A DNA stretch of 64,000 nt from Lindgomyces ingoldianus (Eukaryota > Ascomycota > Dothideomycetes > Pleosporales > Lindgomycetaceae): NCBI RefSeq assembly GCF_010093535.1, contig NW_022985183.1, positions 1 to 64,000 of the forward strand, given 5' to 3'. Position 1 is the stretch's first letter. Each line of letters opens with the position of its first letter. The notes below the pieces were generated by a model. It had not been told where the DNA came from. It saw only the letters and a program-made list of their open reading frames with translations, and did not search any database. A program made the position numbers and the translations under genes. Shown in pieces: positions 12,159 to 21,751 of the stretch.

Positions 12159-12968
12159 GTAATTTAACCTAGTGATGGTGCTAGGTCGCTGTATGCGCAT
12201 ATGCTGAAGTTAATGTTCGTCCGAAAAATAGGCGATTTCTTGAGTCACGTGACTATCCACAATTTCCCAGTTTTGATTTCGGTTTTTGACAAGCCCTCTA
12301 TATACATACAAAAAAATTTCATAGAAATATGCTAAGCTCTGCTGATTAAATAAGTGATATGGGCTTTGTTGGCCATGTGACCTCTTTCACGTAAGCCTCA
12401 ATACGCCAGTACGAGCCTCGAAGTAGAGTTCAGATACTCGCCTTTGGGTGGGCTTGAGTTGCCACGATTGCTGACTATGGCCGTATACATAACTAGAGCG
12501 AGGTATATACTTTCCGGAAGCTGCTGGGGTCATACCGGCCGAGAGAGTGCTGGAATGTCTTACTGTTCCCTATAGAATTAAGATTTAATATAAATTGCAA
12601 ACAATAAGCAGCGTCTATGTGCTGCGAATTAGAAGGACTCCAAAAGCAATATTATCTCCCTAAACACCCAACTCTAAGTGAGCGTCAGGAAATACTACGA
12701 ATACTCGCTACACCACACTACTCCCTCCTGCCTCATAAAAAACCCAATCTAAGAAAGGCAAGGAGGGTTGTAGAAACATTACTCAGCGACGCGTAGCGTG
12801 CGATATGGATAGATATGAAAGGTCGATAGGCATTCCCAAAAAGCGAAGGCTGCACAAAAACATACAAACCTCGTCTAACGAGGGACCTGACTCCAGGGCA
12901 CCAAACAAGTTCCAACACTCAAGACTTGTCTCTGATCTAATATACATATAAATCTCCTTGAATAATAA
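12159..12968. other. Transition from repeat DNA to gene space, no gene seen
   Basis: Composition returns to normal over this 810-bp stretch. The small open frames (for example 61 residues on the minus strand) have no recognisable domain. Confidence 0.4.
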
Positions 12969-13601
12969 TCATATTGTGGCCTCTTCAAAATTCACGCCCA
13001 ACACCCAAGCGCAAGTAGTCGAAATCATGTATTTCGCCTCCTCTTCGTCCATTCCGTTCGTTTGTTCGCTCCCATTCCATTTTATCCCCACTATCTTTCC
13101 AGCTCCTTCTCCTTTCAGGTCTATCAGAACAAACAACTCCGCAATCTTGTGTCCCGTCCAGCTCCGGTGGAAGTGCACCTTCAGCTTTCCCGACAGATCA
13201 GGCCCTTCCGAGTAGATGAACCACTTTTCCTCCATGCGCTCAGGGCGGAATCCCATGAACAGACTATAAACTTGGTCCGGGTCCAGGAAGACATTCCATG
13301 CCACCGTGTGTACATCTCTCAAATTCGCAGGAAAAGGAGTCGTTGCCATGTCAGACTTGATAACTCGCATATCGGAACGCTTGCTTGGAACCGAGAAGTC
13401 TTGCCAATGTGCGATGATTATTTTATTCGACGTTTTGGTCGGTTCCGTGGGCTTCGTCGGTCGCAGATCTTCGACGGAGGATTTTGTCGGCTTCTTACCA
13501 CTCCGTGACTCTCGTCGGGAGAATCTCCGCCACAGTGAAGAGGGTTTCTTTGATAGAGGTTGATTTCCGGAGGTATGGTGGCTGGTTTCCATGGCTAACA
13601 T
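12969..13601 (-). CDS. Hypothetical 210-aa fungal protein
   Basis: This is a single open frame of 210 residues. The first 60 are basic and rich in Ser, Pro and Thr, probably disordered. From about residue 60 to the end the sequence looks like one compact domain, with blocks such as WNVFLDPDQVYSLFMGFRPE, EKWFIYSEGPD and KVHFHRSWTG. The alternation of conserved Trp, Phe and charged residues suggests a real globular domain. I do not recognise its family and assign no function. It has no signal peptide or membrane segment. The start at 13601 gives MLAMETS; a second Met lies three codons later and either could be used. It is the first intact-looking gene beyond the transposon region. It overlaps several antisense open frames that look like shadows. 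Confidence 0.6.
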   Translation of the reverse strand: MLAMETSHHTSGNQPLSKKPSSLWRRFSRRESRSGKKPTKSSVEDLRPTKPTEPTKTSNKIIIAHWQDFSVPSKRSDMRVIKSDMATTPFPANLRDVHTVAWNVFLDPDQVYSLFMGFRPERMEEKWFIYSEGPDLSGKLKVHFHRSWTGHKIAELFVLIDLKGEGAGKIVGIKWNGSEQTNGMDEEEAKYMISTTCAWVLGVNFEEATI

Positions 13602-13821
13602 GATGATATAGTATATAGTCGCACGGCAAAGCGTATGTTTGCAGTGTTGAGATTTAATAGCCTCTGGACTTTTGCAGCTCGCTGAGGGCGCGGGTCATTA
13701 GTGTCGTGCTCAGCCGCATGTTGCTTTTTTAAGAATCAATAAAGTCGAGCTCGCCAAGCAAGCCAAAGGTTGAAAACTGAGTGGAGAAGGCGCCTGAACG
13801 CGATTATTCGGCCTCATGGAG

Positions 13822-14229
13822 TCACGATGATGGATGATGATTTCGACCAAGTAGGAAAGTGTGTGTTGGAGTTAGAGAGCTGAGTTTCATGACGGCCATG
13901 ATCTTCACAGGCTGTGCACGGGCTTCGATTCCTTGCTTTTTGGCCAAATTCGTTTCGCAACGCTCCTTACATCTTTCAAATCTGAGTATCCTGAACTCCT
14001 GCATCTAGTTTCCCAAAATCAAAAAGGAGATTAACTCGCTTCGCTTCGGAAGGTTTCCCTCCCAAAGCTGGCAATTGTGGCGCTCCATGGCGCTGACGAA
14101 GGAGAGCCAGACTCTCCACAAAACGCGTTCGATCGTGGGCAGATTTCCGCACCTTGAACTTTGGTGAGCTGCGACCCCATTCGGACTCCGAAGTGCCTCG
14201 TGACAGGCTCCACACAGCCTGACGTTCAC
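13822..14229 (-). pseudogene. Possible decayed gene fragment, HET-like N-terminus
   Basis: Minus-strand frames here carry pieces such as MNVRLCGACHEALRS, FKVRKSAHD and CQLWEGNLPK. Their order resembles the Cys-rich N-terminus that precedes the HET domain in fungal incompatibility proteins. The pieces lie in different frames, and no HET core (domain blocks 1-3) follows. The resemblance is weak and rests on pattern only. The rest of the 13602-14383 gap holds nothing I can name. Confidence 0.2.
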
Positions 14230-14383
14230 AAATTGATATCCAGTCTTATCTCAATCAGAGCTGATAGGTTGTCATCATCAAGCATCACTTTGAACCCGCA
14301 TCTGGGGGGAGGGCGAGTCGGAAGTTTTCTTCTGTCTTTTGCCGTTTTCTTGAACCTTCCCGCCCCACAACTCCCGCTAGCTT

Positions 14384-15574
14384 TCACTTCTTTACAACCT
14401 TGATTATGCTCAACCGGAAGCTCCAAGTATACGTCACCAATTTCTCAATCCTCAGCCCTACCCTCTTCAGCAAGTTCCCCCACTGTTCAACGGTCCTTTC
14501 CATACTTCCAAAGCCACACATCATTGTGATATCCGTCTGCGTCGCAAACCAATCAATGTTTTCATTTGGCAGGGCCATCTCATCCAGCAGGATAACGCTC
14601 TCGGGTCCCATGACCGGCACCAGATTCTTCAAGATCTTCACCGATTCCTCGGAGTGGTCATGGAGGATTGCCCGAAGGTAATAGTATTTAGCACCTTCGA
14701 CTGGCTGAGGGGTAACGAAATCGTGGACCTTCGACGCCCGCGGAAACGAGAGACCGTGCTTCTTCGATGGGCTTCTCGAGATCTTGCAGGATGACCTTTC
14801 CAGGGAGCTGCGGGAATTTGGACCGGAAATTGTTGCACTGGTGTCCTGCGCCACCACCGACATCGACGAAAACCGCGCGATCAGCAGGCCAGTCCCTGCA
14901 TTCCTCCTCGATGGGGTAGAACTCAAAACAATTCGGGGTCGATGACCGCTGAGCTTTCATAAAGAGGTTGAAGTTTACGGTTTCTCGCGGATGCTTGTGT
15001 AGCCAGGTGAACAATGGATCCTTGGTTTTCCAAGCTGCTTGGAATATACCGTCGGTGAGGCTCGTCACGTTCTGGTATCCGTTCCTCTTAAGGAAGAACG
15101 GGAGCTCCTGGTATACTGGGCCGAAGACATCGTAGTTGCGATAGACGCCAGCGCGGATTTCAGGCACAGACAAAGTGTGGCAGAGAGGTGTCGCTGCGAA
15201 GGTGTTCGCTAATGTCTCTTTGATGTAGCCCAAGGATGAGAGGAGTCGTAGAACGCGGCCAAGAAGGATATCATCAGTTTTCGTGCTTTCGCACAGCTGT
15301 GCAAGTGTCAGGGGGTGTGCCACGGAGGTGAGGAGGGAGAAGATGTCGAGATCTAGGGCCATGCGGATCGTGGCGAGAACGAGATGCTTCTTGAAGTTAG
15401 CACTCGCGCTTGAATAGCTGATACACAACCCACTAGGTGAATTATTCTCTGCATAGTATCCTCCGGCTTCTCAACCTCATACTGAAGGTCCCGTAGCTGA
15501 TTCAGCAGCTTCTTCCTTCCTGCCTCGTCAACTTGCGCAGCTTCTTGCCTTACTTTCTCGATAAGAGTTTCCAT
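14384..15574 (-). pseudogene. Fungal O-methyltransferase, broken by a frameshift
   Basis: The encoded protein belongs to the SAM-dependent O-methyltransferase family 2 used in fungal secondary metabolism (sterigmatocystin 8-O-methyltransferase type). The chosen start at 15574 opens with METLIEKVRQE. An intron of 44 bp (about 15389-15432, GTGGGT donor, GCTAAC branch point) joins the N-terminal helices to the next exon. The SAM site is clear (FVDVGGGAGH), followed by PGKVILQDL. The dimerisation winged-helix part lies before it. After the SAM site, the family motif with the likely catalytic His (LHDHSEESVKILKNL) and the end ERTVEQWGNLLKRVGL are found one frame over. The break lies near 14727-14733, where the reading must skip one base. 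Apart from that, length and order are normal (about 380 residues). The copy is probably inactive unless the break is an assembly error or a tiny unusual intron. Confidence 0.7.
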
Positions 15575-16094
15575 GTGAATCGCTTCCCGAACGCCTTTCG
15601 TGGAACAGAAAACGTAGTTTATCCCCCTCTTATGACGGGGACTTAATAGTTGTAAGGTCAAAAACGCTTGCGGGGCTTTTGTGTTCCGTTACGTAGAGCT
15701 GATTCCCGGATTAGGCATGCACCAGTTGGGGAATACAGGTGAAAGTCATATCCCGCGTCCCTTTCTAGGTCTGGCTAAGCACAGACACCCATAGCGGCGA
15801 CATGGTGGATCCCTGCATGCAAACCTAACACCACCGTGTACTGCATTTAGTCAAACGGATTTACCAACTGTAGGCACATGGGTAGGGTTGTGGTTGAGAC
15901 CCGTTTATCCTGCCTGGTTTTATGGGGCGCACCGTTACCTGGACACGAAGTCCGCCCGCTAAGGTACCTAACATTTCGACCTAGGCTAAGCAATATAATT
16001 CCGGTGTATATCCAGTTGGGCGTATCTGGTCGACTATCTACCATTATCGGTTTTCTCTCAACATTCCTGAACACTCTTCAGTTCTTCGAAGGCC
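15575..16094. other. Intergenic, no gene seen
   Basis: Divergent intergenic stretch of 520 bp between the O-methyltransferase (-) and the rhodopsin-like pseudogene (+). It would contain both promoters. I see no TATA box or repeat that stands out. Confidence 0.4.
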
Positions 16095-17260
16095 ATGACT
16101 TCTCAAGATCCACAAGTCCAGAAGGTTGAAGGTGATTGAGGTGGAGCCGTTATTGCCATCTTTTGGGCATTGGCTGGGGCCGCCATCGTGGTCGTCTCAC
16201 TGAGAGTGTACGCTCGAAAGCTGAGCTCCACCATTAGTGCAGATGACTACATGATAATTCTAGCTTTAGTATTTCTCTCTCGCGGATACGTTAACCATGT
16301 TCTAAATGAAGGGCAGGTCATGCAAATTGCGCTTGCCGGAATTTGCACGCATGCAGCATTGATCGGAGGCTTCAAGCACCTCGCTACTCTCACGCCTCCT
16401 GAGATAATGGAGGCTATCAAATGGAATTACATCATGCAGTGCTTTGGTATTCTGGCCTTTATTCCCCCCAAGCTTTCCGTTGGTCTCCTCCTCAACCGGA
16501 TTGTTCGACCTATCAATGGCTAGAGGAACTGGCAATTTCCTGTTATTTGGGCCGTAATGGTCGTTCTTCTAATGACGAATACACTGGATGCCATCTTCAC
16601 ATATGTCCAGTGCAGCCCTGCTCGAGCACTTTAGGACCACAGGGTTCATAGTAAATGCTGGGATCCGAATGTTCAGAAAAACTTCTCCATCTTCCAGGGA
16701 TGTACGTTTATGCTTCCTGCTGTAATAACTTGGTGCTAACCTCCATTAGCTATCAACGTTACAGCTGATGTCATACTAGGCTTGCTGCCGAGTAGCCTCA
16801 TTGCAACCCTAAATATGCCTTCTAGACGACGTATCGCACTCTGTATTCTGATGGGTCTCGGGTTGTTCGCTGCTGCTGTTGGGATTGTCAAGATCACCTA
16901 TCTAGCTTCTCTCACTGCCCGTTCAGATATTACCTGTAGGTCCATCTTCGATCTTTCCATCAACACCTGCTGATGGCCACAGGGGACACGTACGATCTAG
17001 TCGTCTGGAGCGGCGCTGAAAACTTCGTTGTCTTGGCTTGCGGAAGCATTCTACCCATGAAGCCTCTTTACGATCGTTTTATCTCGGACAACCGCCTCTT
17101 CAGTTGGGCTACTGGGAAGTCTACTACGCACTCTTATCTCGCGCGGGCGATTAAAGACTCTGGAGATTCCATTCCTCCAAGCGTAGAGTCTACAGGCCCG
17201 TTTGTGAAGCCGAGTTTCTCTGATTTGAGTGCAACACAGGTCTCAGTGGACCTGCCTTGA
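16095..17260 (+). pseudogene. Rhodopsin-like (SAT4 family) integral membrane protein, three premature stops
   Basis: The coding pieces match the seven-helix fungal membrane family often annotated as rhodopsin-domain or SAT4-like. The first helix is followed by LRVYARKL and the hallmark ADDYMI. Then come WNYIMQCF, FTYVQCSPARAL, DPNVQKNFSIFQG, LPSSLIATLNMPSRRRIALC, KITYLASLTARSDIT and VVWSGAENFVVL. Three introns can be placed: about 16269-16316 (in frame either way), about 16701-16754, and about 16936-16983. Three in-frame stops break it: TGA at 16137-16139, TAG at 16521-16523 and TAG at 16632-16634. At the last two the family expects Trp, and at the first Arg, so all three are explained by C-to-T or G-to-A changes. 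Such membrane proteins often sit in or near secondary-metabolite loci. The copy is dead as written. Confidence 0.7.
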
Positions 17261-17911
17261 GAAAGCGATAGTTAAGGCAATCTAGGGATTGACGTGGCTG
17301 CAATACTTTATGTAGTCTTAAACTGCGAGCAATCAATGTTCACTTTGATTATTCCTGGGGCCTTGTGGCCTTCTAGTCTGTCAGCTTGCATGAGATCATC
17401 CACGGTAGAAGGCAGCATGTTCGCTACCTGCGAAAAGTCTAATCTGAGAGCATCAAAATTATTGGGTCGACCGCGCCGATCGTAGAGATTCCCCGGTCCA
17501 ACAAGTAGCAAATCGAAGAGTGGGCAGGGCACAGCAAAGCGTCCCAGATCTTTGCAACATCGATCTCTCAGCTGAACGTCAGAGAATCAGGCAGTGAACC
17601 CTTCTTCAGCTTCCGGAAATAAATCTTAGTCACAGACGCTAGAGGTTCTAAAGGTGTCCACAGATGAGGGAAGTTCTTCAGCAGGCGTTACGATCATGGG
17701 CGTGCGTAAGCTTCGGAATAGAAAGGGATGCTTCCGGGCACGTGCTGTGCAAATAAACATCATAGCCCTTGTCGATCTCAGAGGGAGTTGCAAGGATTTG
17801 CCCCACTACTTGGAGCCAAAACAGCTTAAGATCATCTCAACCCACATTCCGTCCCACACTCTACCCCGCTCTCTCTTCGGTCTCCGAAATCCCAGCAGCC
17901 TTCAACATCCA
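17261..17911. other. Intergenic with a weak unidentified minus-strand remnant
   Basis: The minus strand between about 17750 and 17308 shows short coding-like pieces in changing frames (for example IYFRKLKKGSLPDSLTF and CPLFDLLLVGP). They may be relics of one gene, but I cannot place them in a family. Confidence 0.25.
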
Positions 17912-18702
17912 TCAACCACCAAGCGGATTCCTCAATCGGCCCATCTCCTCCTCACTCACAACCCGGTCCACGATACTTTCTACGAATCCCTCCCAATCGA
18001 CGCACCGATGAAAGGGCCTTTGTGGAGACAGCAACGGCTTCTCGCGTCCAAGCTCCCACACGAATGTAGTAAGGCTTTCGGTGTCCGAGTGACACATAGC
18101 TGCATTTCGTAATGTATCCAAGCAATGATCTGCATGGACTTGGATGTCTCGCAGCTCTTCTTGGGTTGCGTTGGAAAAGTAGTGGTCGCGGTAGTTGACG
18201 TGACGTAGGAATTTGATGCAGTGGAGTTCATGGTAGACGCCGAGCCAAGCTAGGTACCCGCCACCTAGGAGTCCCACCGACGTTTGAGAGTGTGTCGAGA
18301 GCTCAGACAGAGTAATGCGGAGAGACATATTGGCCAGTAGGATGTGCCAGGCTGTGTCGACCGAAGGGTTGGGGTCACCAATGTAGGGGCTTTCGCAGAG
18401 GAAGGGATATTGGATGTAGTGGTGAGTAAGGGTCAAACCACTAAGGACTAACTAGCATTCAGGGAGACACAAGAAGGTTGGGAGTGAGGATACGTACCAT
18501 TTCGTCGTTCTTCTGAAGAAGCAGGAAGGAAAGAACAGATGATCGTAACACTGACTGCCGTGTAGACAAGTATTAGTGAGATATGCATCCAAATTGCAAA
18601 TTTTCGGCTCAATTTTTGCAGGGTCTTTGGTTTCTTTAGAATACCGCCGCTTGATCCCTGAAGGAGGAAATCCTCTTCTTCGTTACCCTTAAGCTTTTCC
18701 AT
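17912..18702 (-). CDS. UstYa-family (DUF3328) oxidase-like protein, intact
   Basis: Two exons (18702-18498 and 18447-17912) are joined by a 50-bp intron with GTACGT and TTAG ends, giving 246 residues in frame. The protein has an acidic cytoplasmic start (MEKLKGNEEEDF), one membrane helix at about residues 32-55, and then the DUF3328 domain. Both signature motifs are present: YHELHC with RHVNYRDHYF, and HADHCLDTLRNAAMC. These HxxHC pairs are thought to bind copper. UstYa/UstYb proteins act in fungal RiPP pathways (ustiloxin, phomopsin, asperipin, cyclochlorotine), where they oxidatively cyclise or modify a peptide. The length (246) is normal. The acceptor was chosen because the next AG downstream would create a stop. 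A short secreted protein with Lys-Arg sites lies 0.8 kb away on the other strand. The family call is firm; the substrate is inferred. Confidence 0.85.
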
Positions 18703-19489
18703 TGTAACTGGCGATGGCACTGTGACAAAAACTTTCGAACGCTGGGAATATATGGCCTTCGCACTTGTTGGACGTAAGCTTAGAGCCACCGTACGGATCA
18801 CTACTCTGTGCTGAATTCCGGGCGCGGGCGCACTTCCTTTCGACATACCCTGCATGTTGGTGTGGGGCTTCTTCGTCCACCGGTCCAAGTAGATTCGATC
18901 CCACAATAGGTCTCTAGTTTCCCACGGTATCCTGGTTCCTTCTTTCAAGCACTAGGCCCAGGATCGTATGTAACCAGATATGTGCCCACCCTGTCCGGTG
19001 TTTCCGGTCACGATTCCACCAATGTTTCCGGTCATGGGGACCAGATGTTACCATACTACGTAGGCTGAGAATTTTCAAAGGCATCCAACACTAGCACCAT
19101 TTGGCAAGAATGGACCGACCTGAGCCTAGGCCTAAATTCGAACCACGAGCTGTCCCTCTCAAAATCTATATCAGAAACAAGCCAGTGTTGCGAACGGACG
19201 TGTACCTTCTCCGAGGGACCATTAATGGCGTATCTTTTAAGGGTCAGATCGACCCGACAAAGCTACACTAGGAAATCCGCTATTCATGTCTTTGAGAAGC
19301 CCTTATCTCTTCAACATCCCCCCTCATCCTTAAATAATCCCTTGACTTCACACCGTCAAGATTTCAATTTTCACCCACCTTCATCAAAACATCATCTCAA
19401 GGAATTTAGCTTCATTTTGCTTTCCGAAGACAAGATACAAAACAACACATATATCTCTCATTTTGCCAAGTATTGCACTCAACTTCACA
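18703..19489. other. Divergent intergenic between UstYa gene and repeat-protein gene
   Basis: This 787-bp stretch has no convincing gene. It contains direct GTTTCCGGTCA repeats around 19000-19033. The two genes that flank it are divergently transcribed, so their promoters must lie here and may be shared. Confidence 0.4.
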
Positions 19490-19792
19490 ATGCAACCTTC
19501 CACCATCATCACGCTCTTCTTCGGCGCCCTCTCTATAGCCGCTCCGGTAACAAACACAAACACAAACACAAACACACGCATCGATGTAGTCAAGCGAAGT
19601 AAGCTCCTCGCACCCTGGATTCACTGCAACCCCAATTCATGTGCCATAACACCAGAAGCTCTCGACAGCGATGACGCAATCGTCTACCCCGAAGAAAAGC
19701 TCTACGCCGAGGAGTACAAGCGAGCCGCCGACGCAAAATCTGACGCCGATGACTCTATTATCTACCCCGAGGAGAAGCTCTACGCAGAATAG
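19490..19792 (+). CDS. Small secreted repeat protein with Kex2 sites; candidate RiPP precursor
   Basis: A single exon codes for 100 residues. Residues 1-19 form a signal peptide (MQPSTIITLFFGALSIAA). Residues 21-29 are a TN repeat encoded by ACAAAC units. A Lys-Arg pair at 35-36 and a second at 77-78 are Kex2-type cleavage sites. Two near-identical 14-residue blocks end the protein (61-74 and 87-100), each of the form DD-A/S-I-V/I-YPEEKLYAE, preceded by acidic DSDD/DADD. Two tyrosines five residues apart lie in each block. Signal peptide, Kex2 sites and a duplicated Tyr-containing block are the layout of dikaritin precursors (UstA, PhomA type), and UstYa-family genes lie on both sides. Against this, there are only two repeats, and each is not neatly bounded by Lys-Arg. 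It could instead be a Kex2-processed secreted peptide of another role. The start was chosen at the second Met because it opens the signal peptide. Confidence 0.6.
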   Translation: MQPSTIITLFFGALSIAAPVTNTNTNTNTRIDVVKRSKLLAPWIHCNPNSCAITPEALDSDDAIVYPEEKLYAEEYKRAADAKSDADDSIIYPEEKLYAE

Positions 19793-20901
19793 TTCTAAGC
19801 GTGAGAGTTTGGGTCCCGGGAGTTCGTTTTCATGAAGTTATGAGAAAGGTGCCTGTGGCGTACTTCATTTTTTGGTAATCGACTTTTAGAAAATTGGATT
19901 CGGCTAGATATCTCGGTTAGATGCAGGTCGGAATCATATCTTAATCTGTCAACTAGAAGAGCTTTCTTTATGGAATATTAAATTGTCTTTCATGAATAAA
20001 GACAGTCAGTGCAGGTAAGGCGTGGTAGTCTATCTAGCCACACTTTATAAGGACGAGCTATGGTGCTGCACATGTGTTAGAATCTTTGAACCATGTTACT
20101 TGTTTCTTATTTCCTTCTCATTACCGTCATTTTAGCTTTAAGCAGTGATATAAAATTAAATGAGTTAAACCTTGACACACACTCCAAACCCCTCAAACCC
20201 CCATCCTTTGAATTAATACCTACGATCGAAGTGCTCGTACCCAACCAAGACCAGAACCCCTTCCTCGCCTTTTGCAATACATTGAATCTGCTGGACTCCA
20301 ACACAACCCCTCTATGACCCCTCCGAATATCTTCTGCCTTCGATGAATCAAGATCAAGCTCGATCAAGCAATTGTGGAGCGCGATGTAACGTTCTAATTC
20401 CCCGAGGTTTACCGCGGGTTTCGGTCGGCGAAACCACCTGCATATCGGGACGCCAGTTCCACAGTGCCGAGGTATTTCTACATGCGAATATTGGTTCATA
20501 TGGAGCTGGGGGAAGTCCAACAAGGCTGTGCGATACATTGTGACACCTTGGTTCATCGCGGCCGCGTAGGCTGCATAAGTGACTAACTAACCAGGAATGG
20601 AGATACGGGTGAGCATGTTCATTGGTTGACGTAATTGACCGAGGTGTGCAGATAGATCTGGACCTGGTATCGGAGATTCGTGGAAAAGGCACAGGATTTG
20701 AAAAGCGAGACTATAGGTAAGATATCCCCTTGCTGGAAACCCCTTCTACTAGATGTTCGTCAACCTGGTGTTTCTCATGTGGATCGAATGTTGACAACCT
20801 AGGTCGAGGCCCAACTCCAACATTATTCACTAAATCTAGTCACGTTCTGCATTTCACCTCTCCTCCATTGTTCTCTCTACTTCTAAGAAGTATTACTCAA
20901 A
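19793..20901 (-). other. Intergenic with an unidentified minus-strand coding-like piece
   Basis: On the minus strand, about 20692-20300 reads like parts of a protein (for example QLHMNQYSHVEIPRHC and LHNCLIELDLDSSKAEDI) with a possible intron near 20585-20605. I do not recognise the family, and no full gene can be built. It may be another broken member of the locus. Confidence 0.25.
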
Positions 20902-21751
20902 ATGTTCCCACAAAGGGAGTACGAAGACTATCTAGACGGCTCCTCCGAAGCATCAGTACACCTTCTCCCAATATCTCAAGAAAGGCGCCAAAAGCATACG
21001 TCGCCACGTACACAACGCACTTTCTACATTCTCCTCGCATTTGCTGCCATATGCACTTCTATAATATCGGGAGCAAGCTCCGGATACCTCGCTTCTCGAA
21101 CGGCACAAAAGATAATTGCAAACGGTGGTGGAGATTCAGTAACACAGGGTGTGAAGCAGAGAATGGTGATGGTTCATGGAGAGAAGATACCACATCCTTT
21201 GCAACGTGAGTTTCTAAGCGTCAAGACTAAAATCGTAGTAAGAACTAGTGACGACGCAGTCTTAGTCGACCTAATTCAAGAAACGTTCATCTCAAACCGC
21301 TCATACATTCAACCCCCTTCTCAAGAGACCGATGAGCTTTGGGTCAGCTTGTATCCCAAGGATAAACACGGGCTATTCGAGTGGCCAGACTCTCGACCCC
21401 AAAGAACCGGGTTTGCAGGATTTCACCAACTGCACTGTGTAGTATGTTCTTACCCACCCATTATTTGACACAACCAGCTCACGCAGACTATAGGATGCTC
21501 TCCGGAAGAAATTTTACCAAGACTACGATATTATACAGGCCCTCAAAAATTCGGAGCCGGCCCCAAGCTTCGAGCGTGAAATTGACATGGACCATTCCTT
21601 GCATTGCATAGAATTTCTCAGACAAAGTGTCATGTGCAATGCGGATGATAATATCCAGACTGAAAATAGTTATCATCAGGGGATTCTCGCGTTTGGGGTA
21701 ACATACCAGTGCCGGAATTGGTGGACTGGGTTAACAAGAGGAATGCTATAG
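20902..21751 (+). pseudogene. Second UstYa-family (DUF3328) gene, apparently broken
   Basis: Exon 1 (20902-21441) encodes a cytoplasmic start, one membrane helix at about residues 40-60 (FYILLAFAAICTSIISGA), and the first DUF3328 motif GFHQLHC. The part before it (SYIQPPSQETDELWVSL) matches the family. An intron of 45 bp (21442-21486) follows. The rest of the domain is present but split over frames. A piece RMLSGRNF lies one frame back from exon 1's. From about 21515 the frame shifts again and carries the second motif, seen as MDHSLHCIEFLRQSVMC, then TYQCRNWW, with a stop at 21749-21751. Two single-base losses (near 21487-21494 and 21512-21515) would explain this. In the second motif the family His-x-x-His-Cys reads HSLHC. 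The copy is probably not functional; unusual splicing is a less likely alternative. Confidence 0.65.

Noticed and set aside
19490..19792. The small secreted protein as an alpha-type mating pheromone precursor
   Set aside because: Lys-Arg sites and a Trp/Cys stretch are present, but the stretch occurs once, lacks the WCxxxGQxC pattern, and the part that repeats is acidic and has no Cys or Trp.
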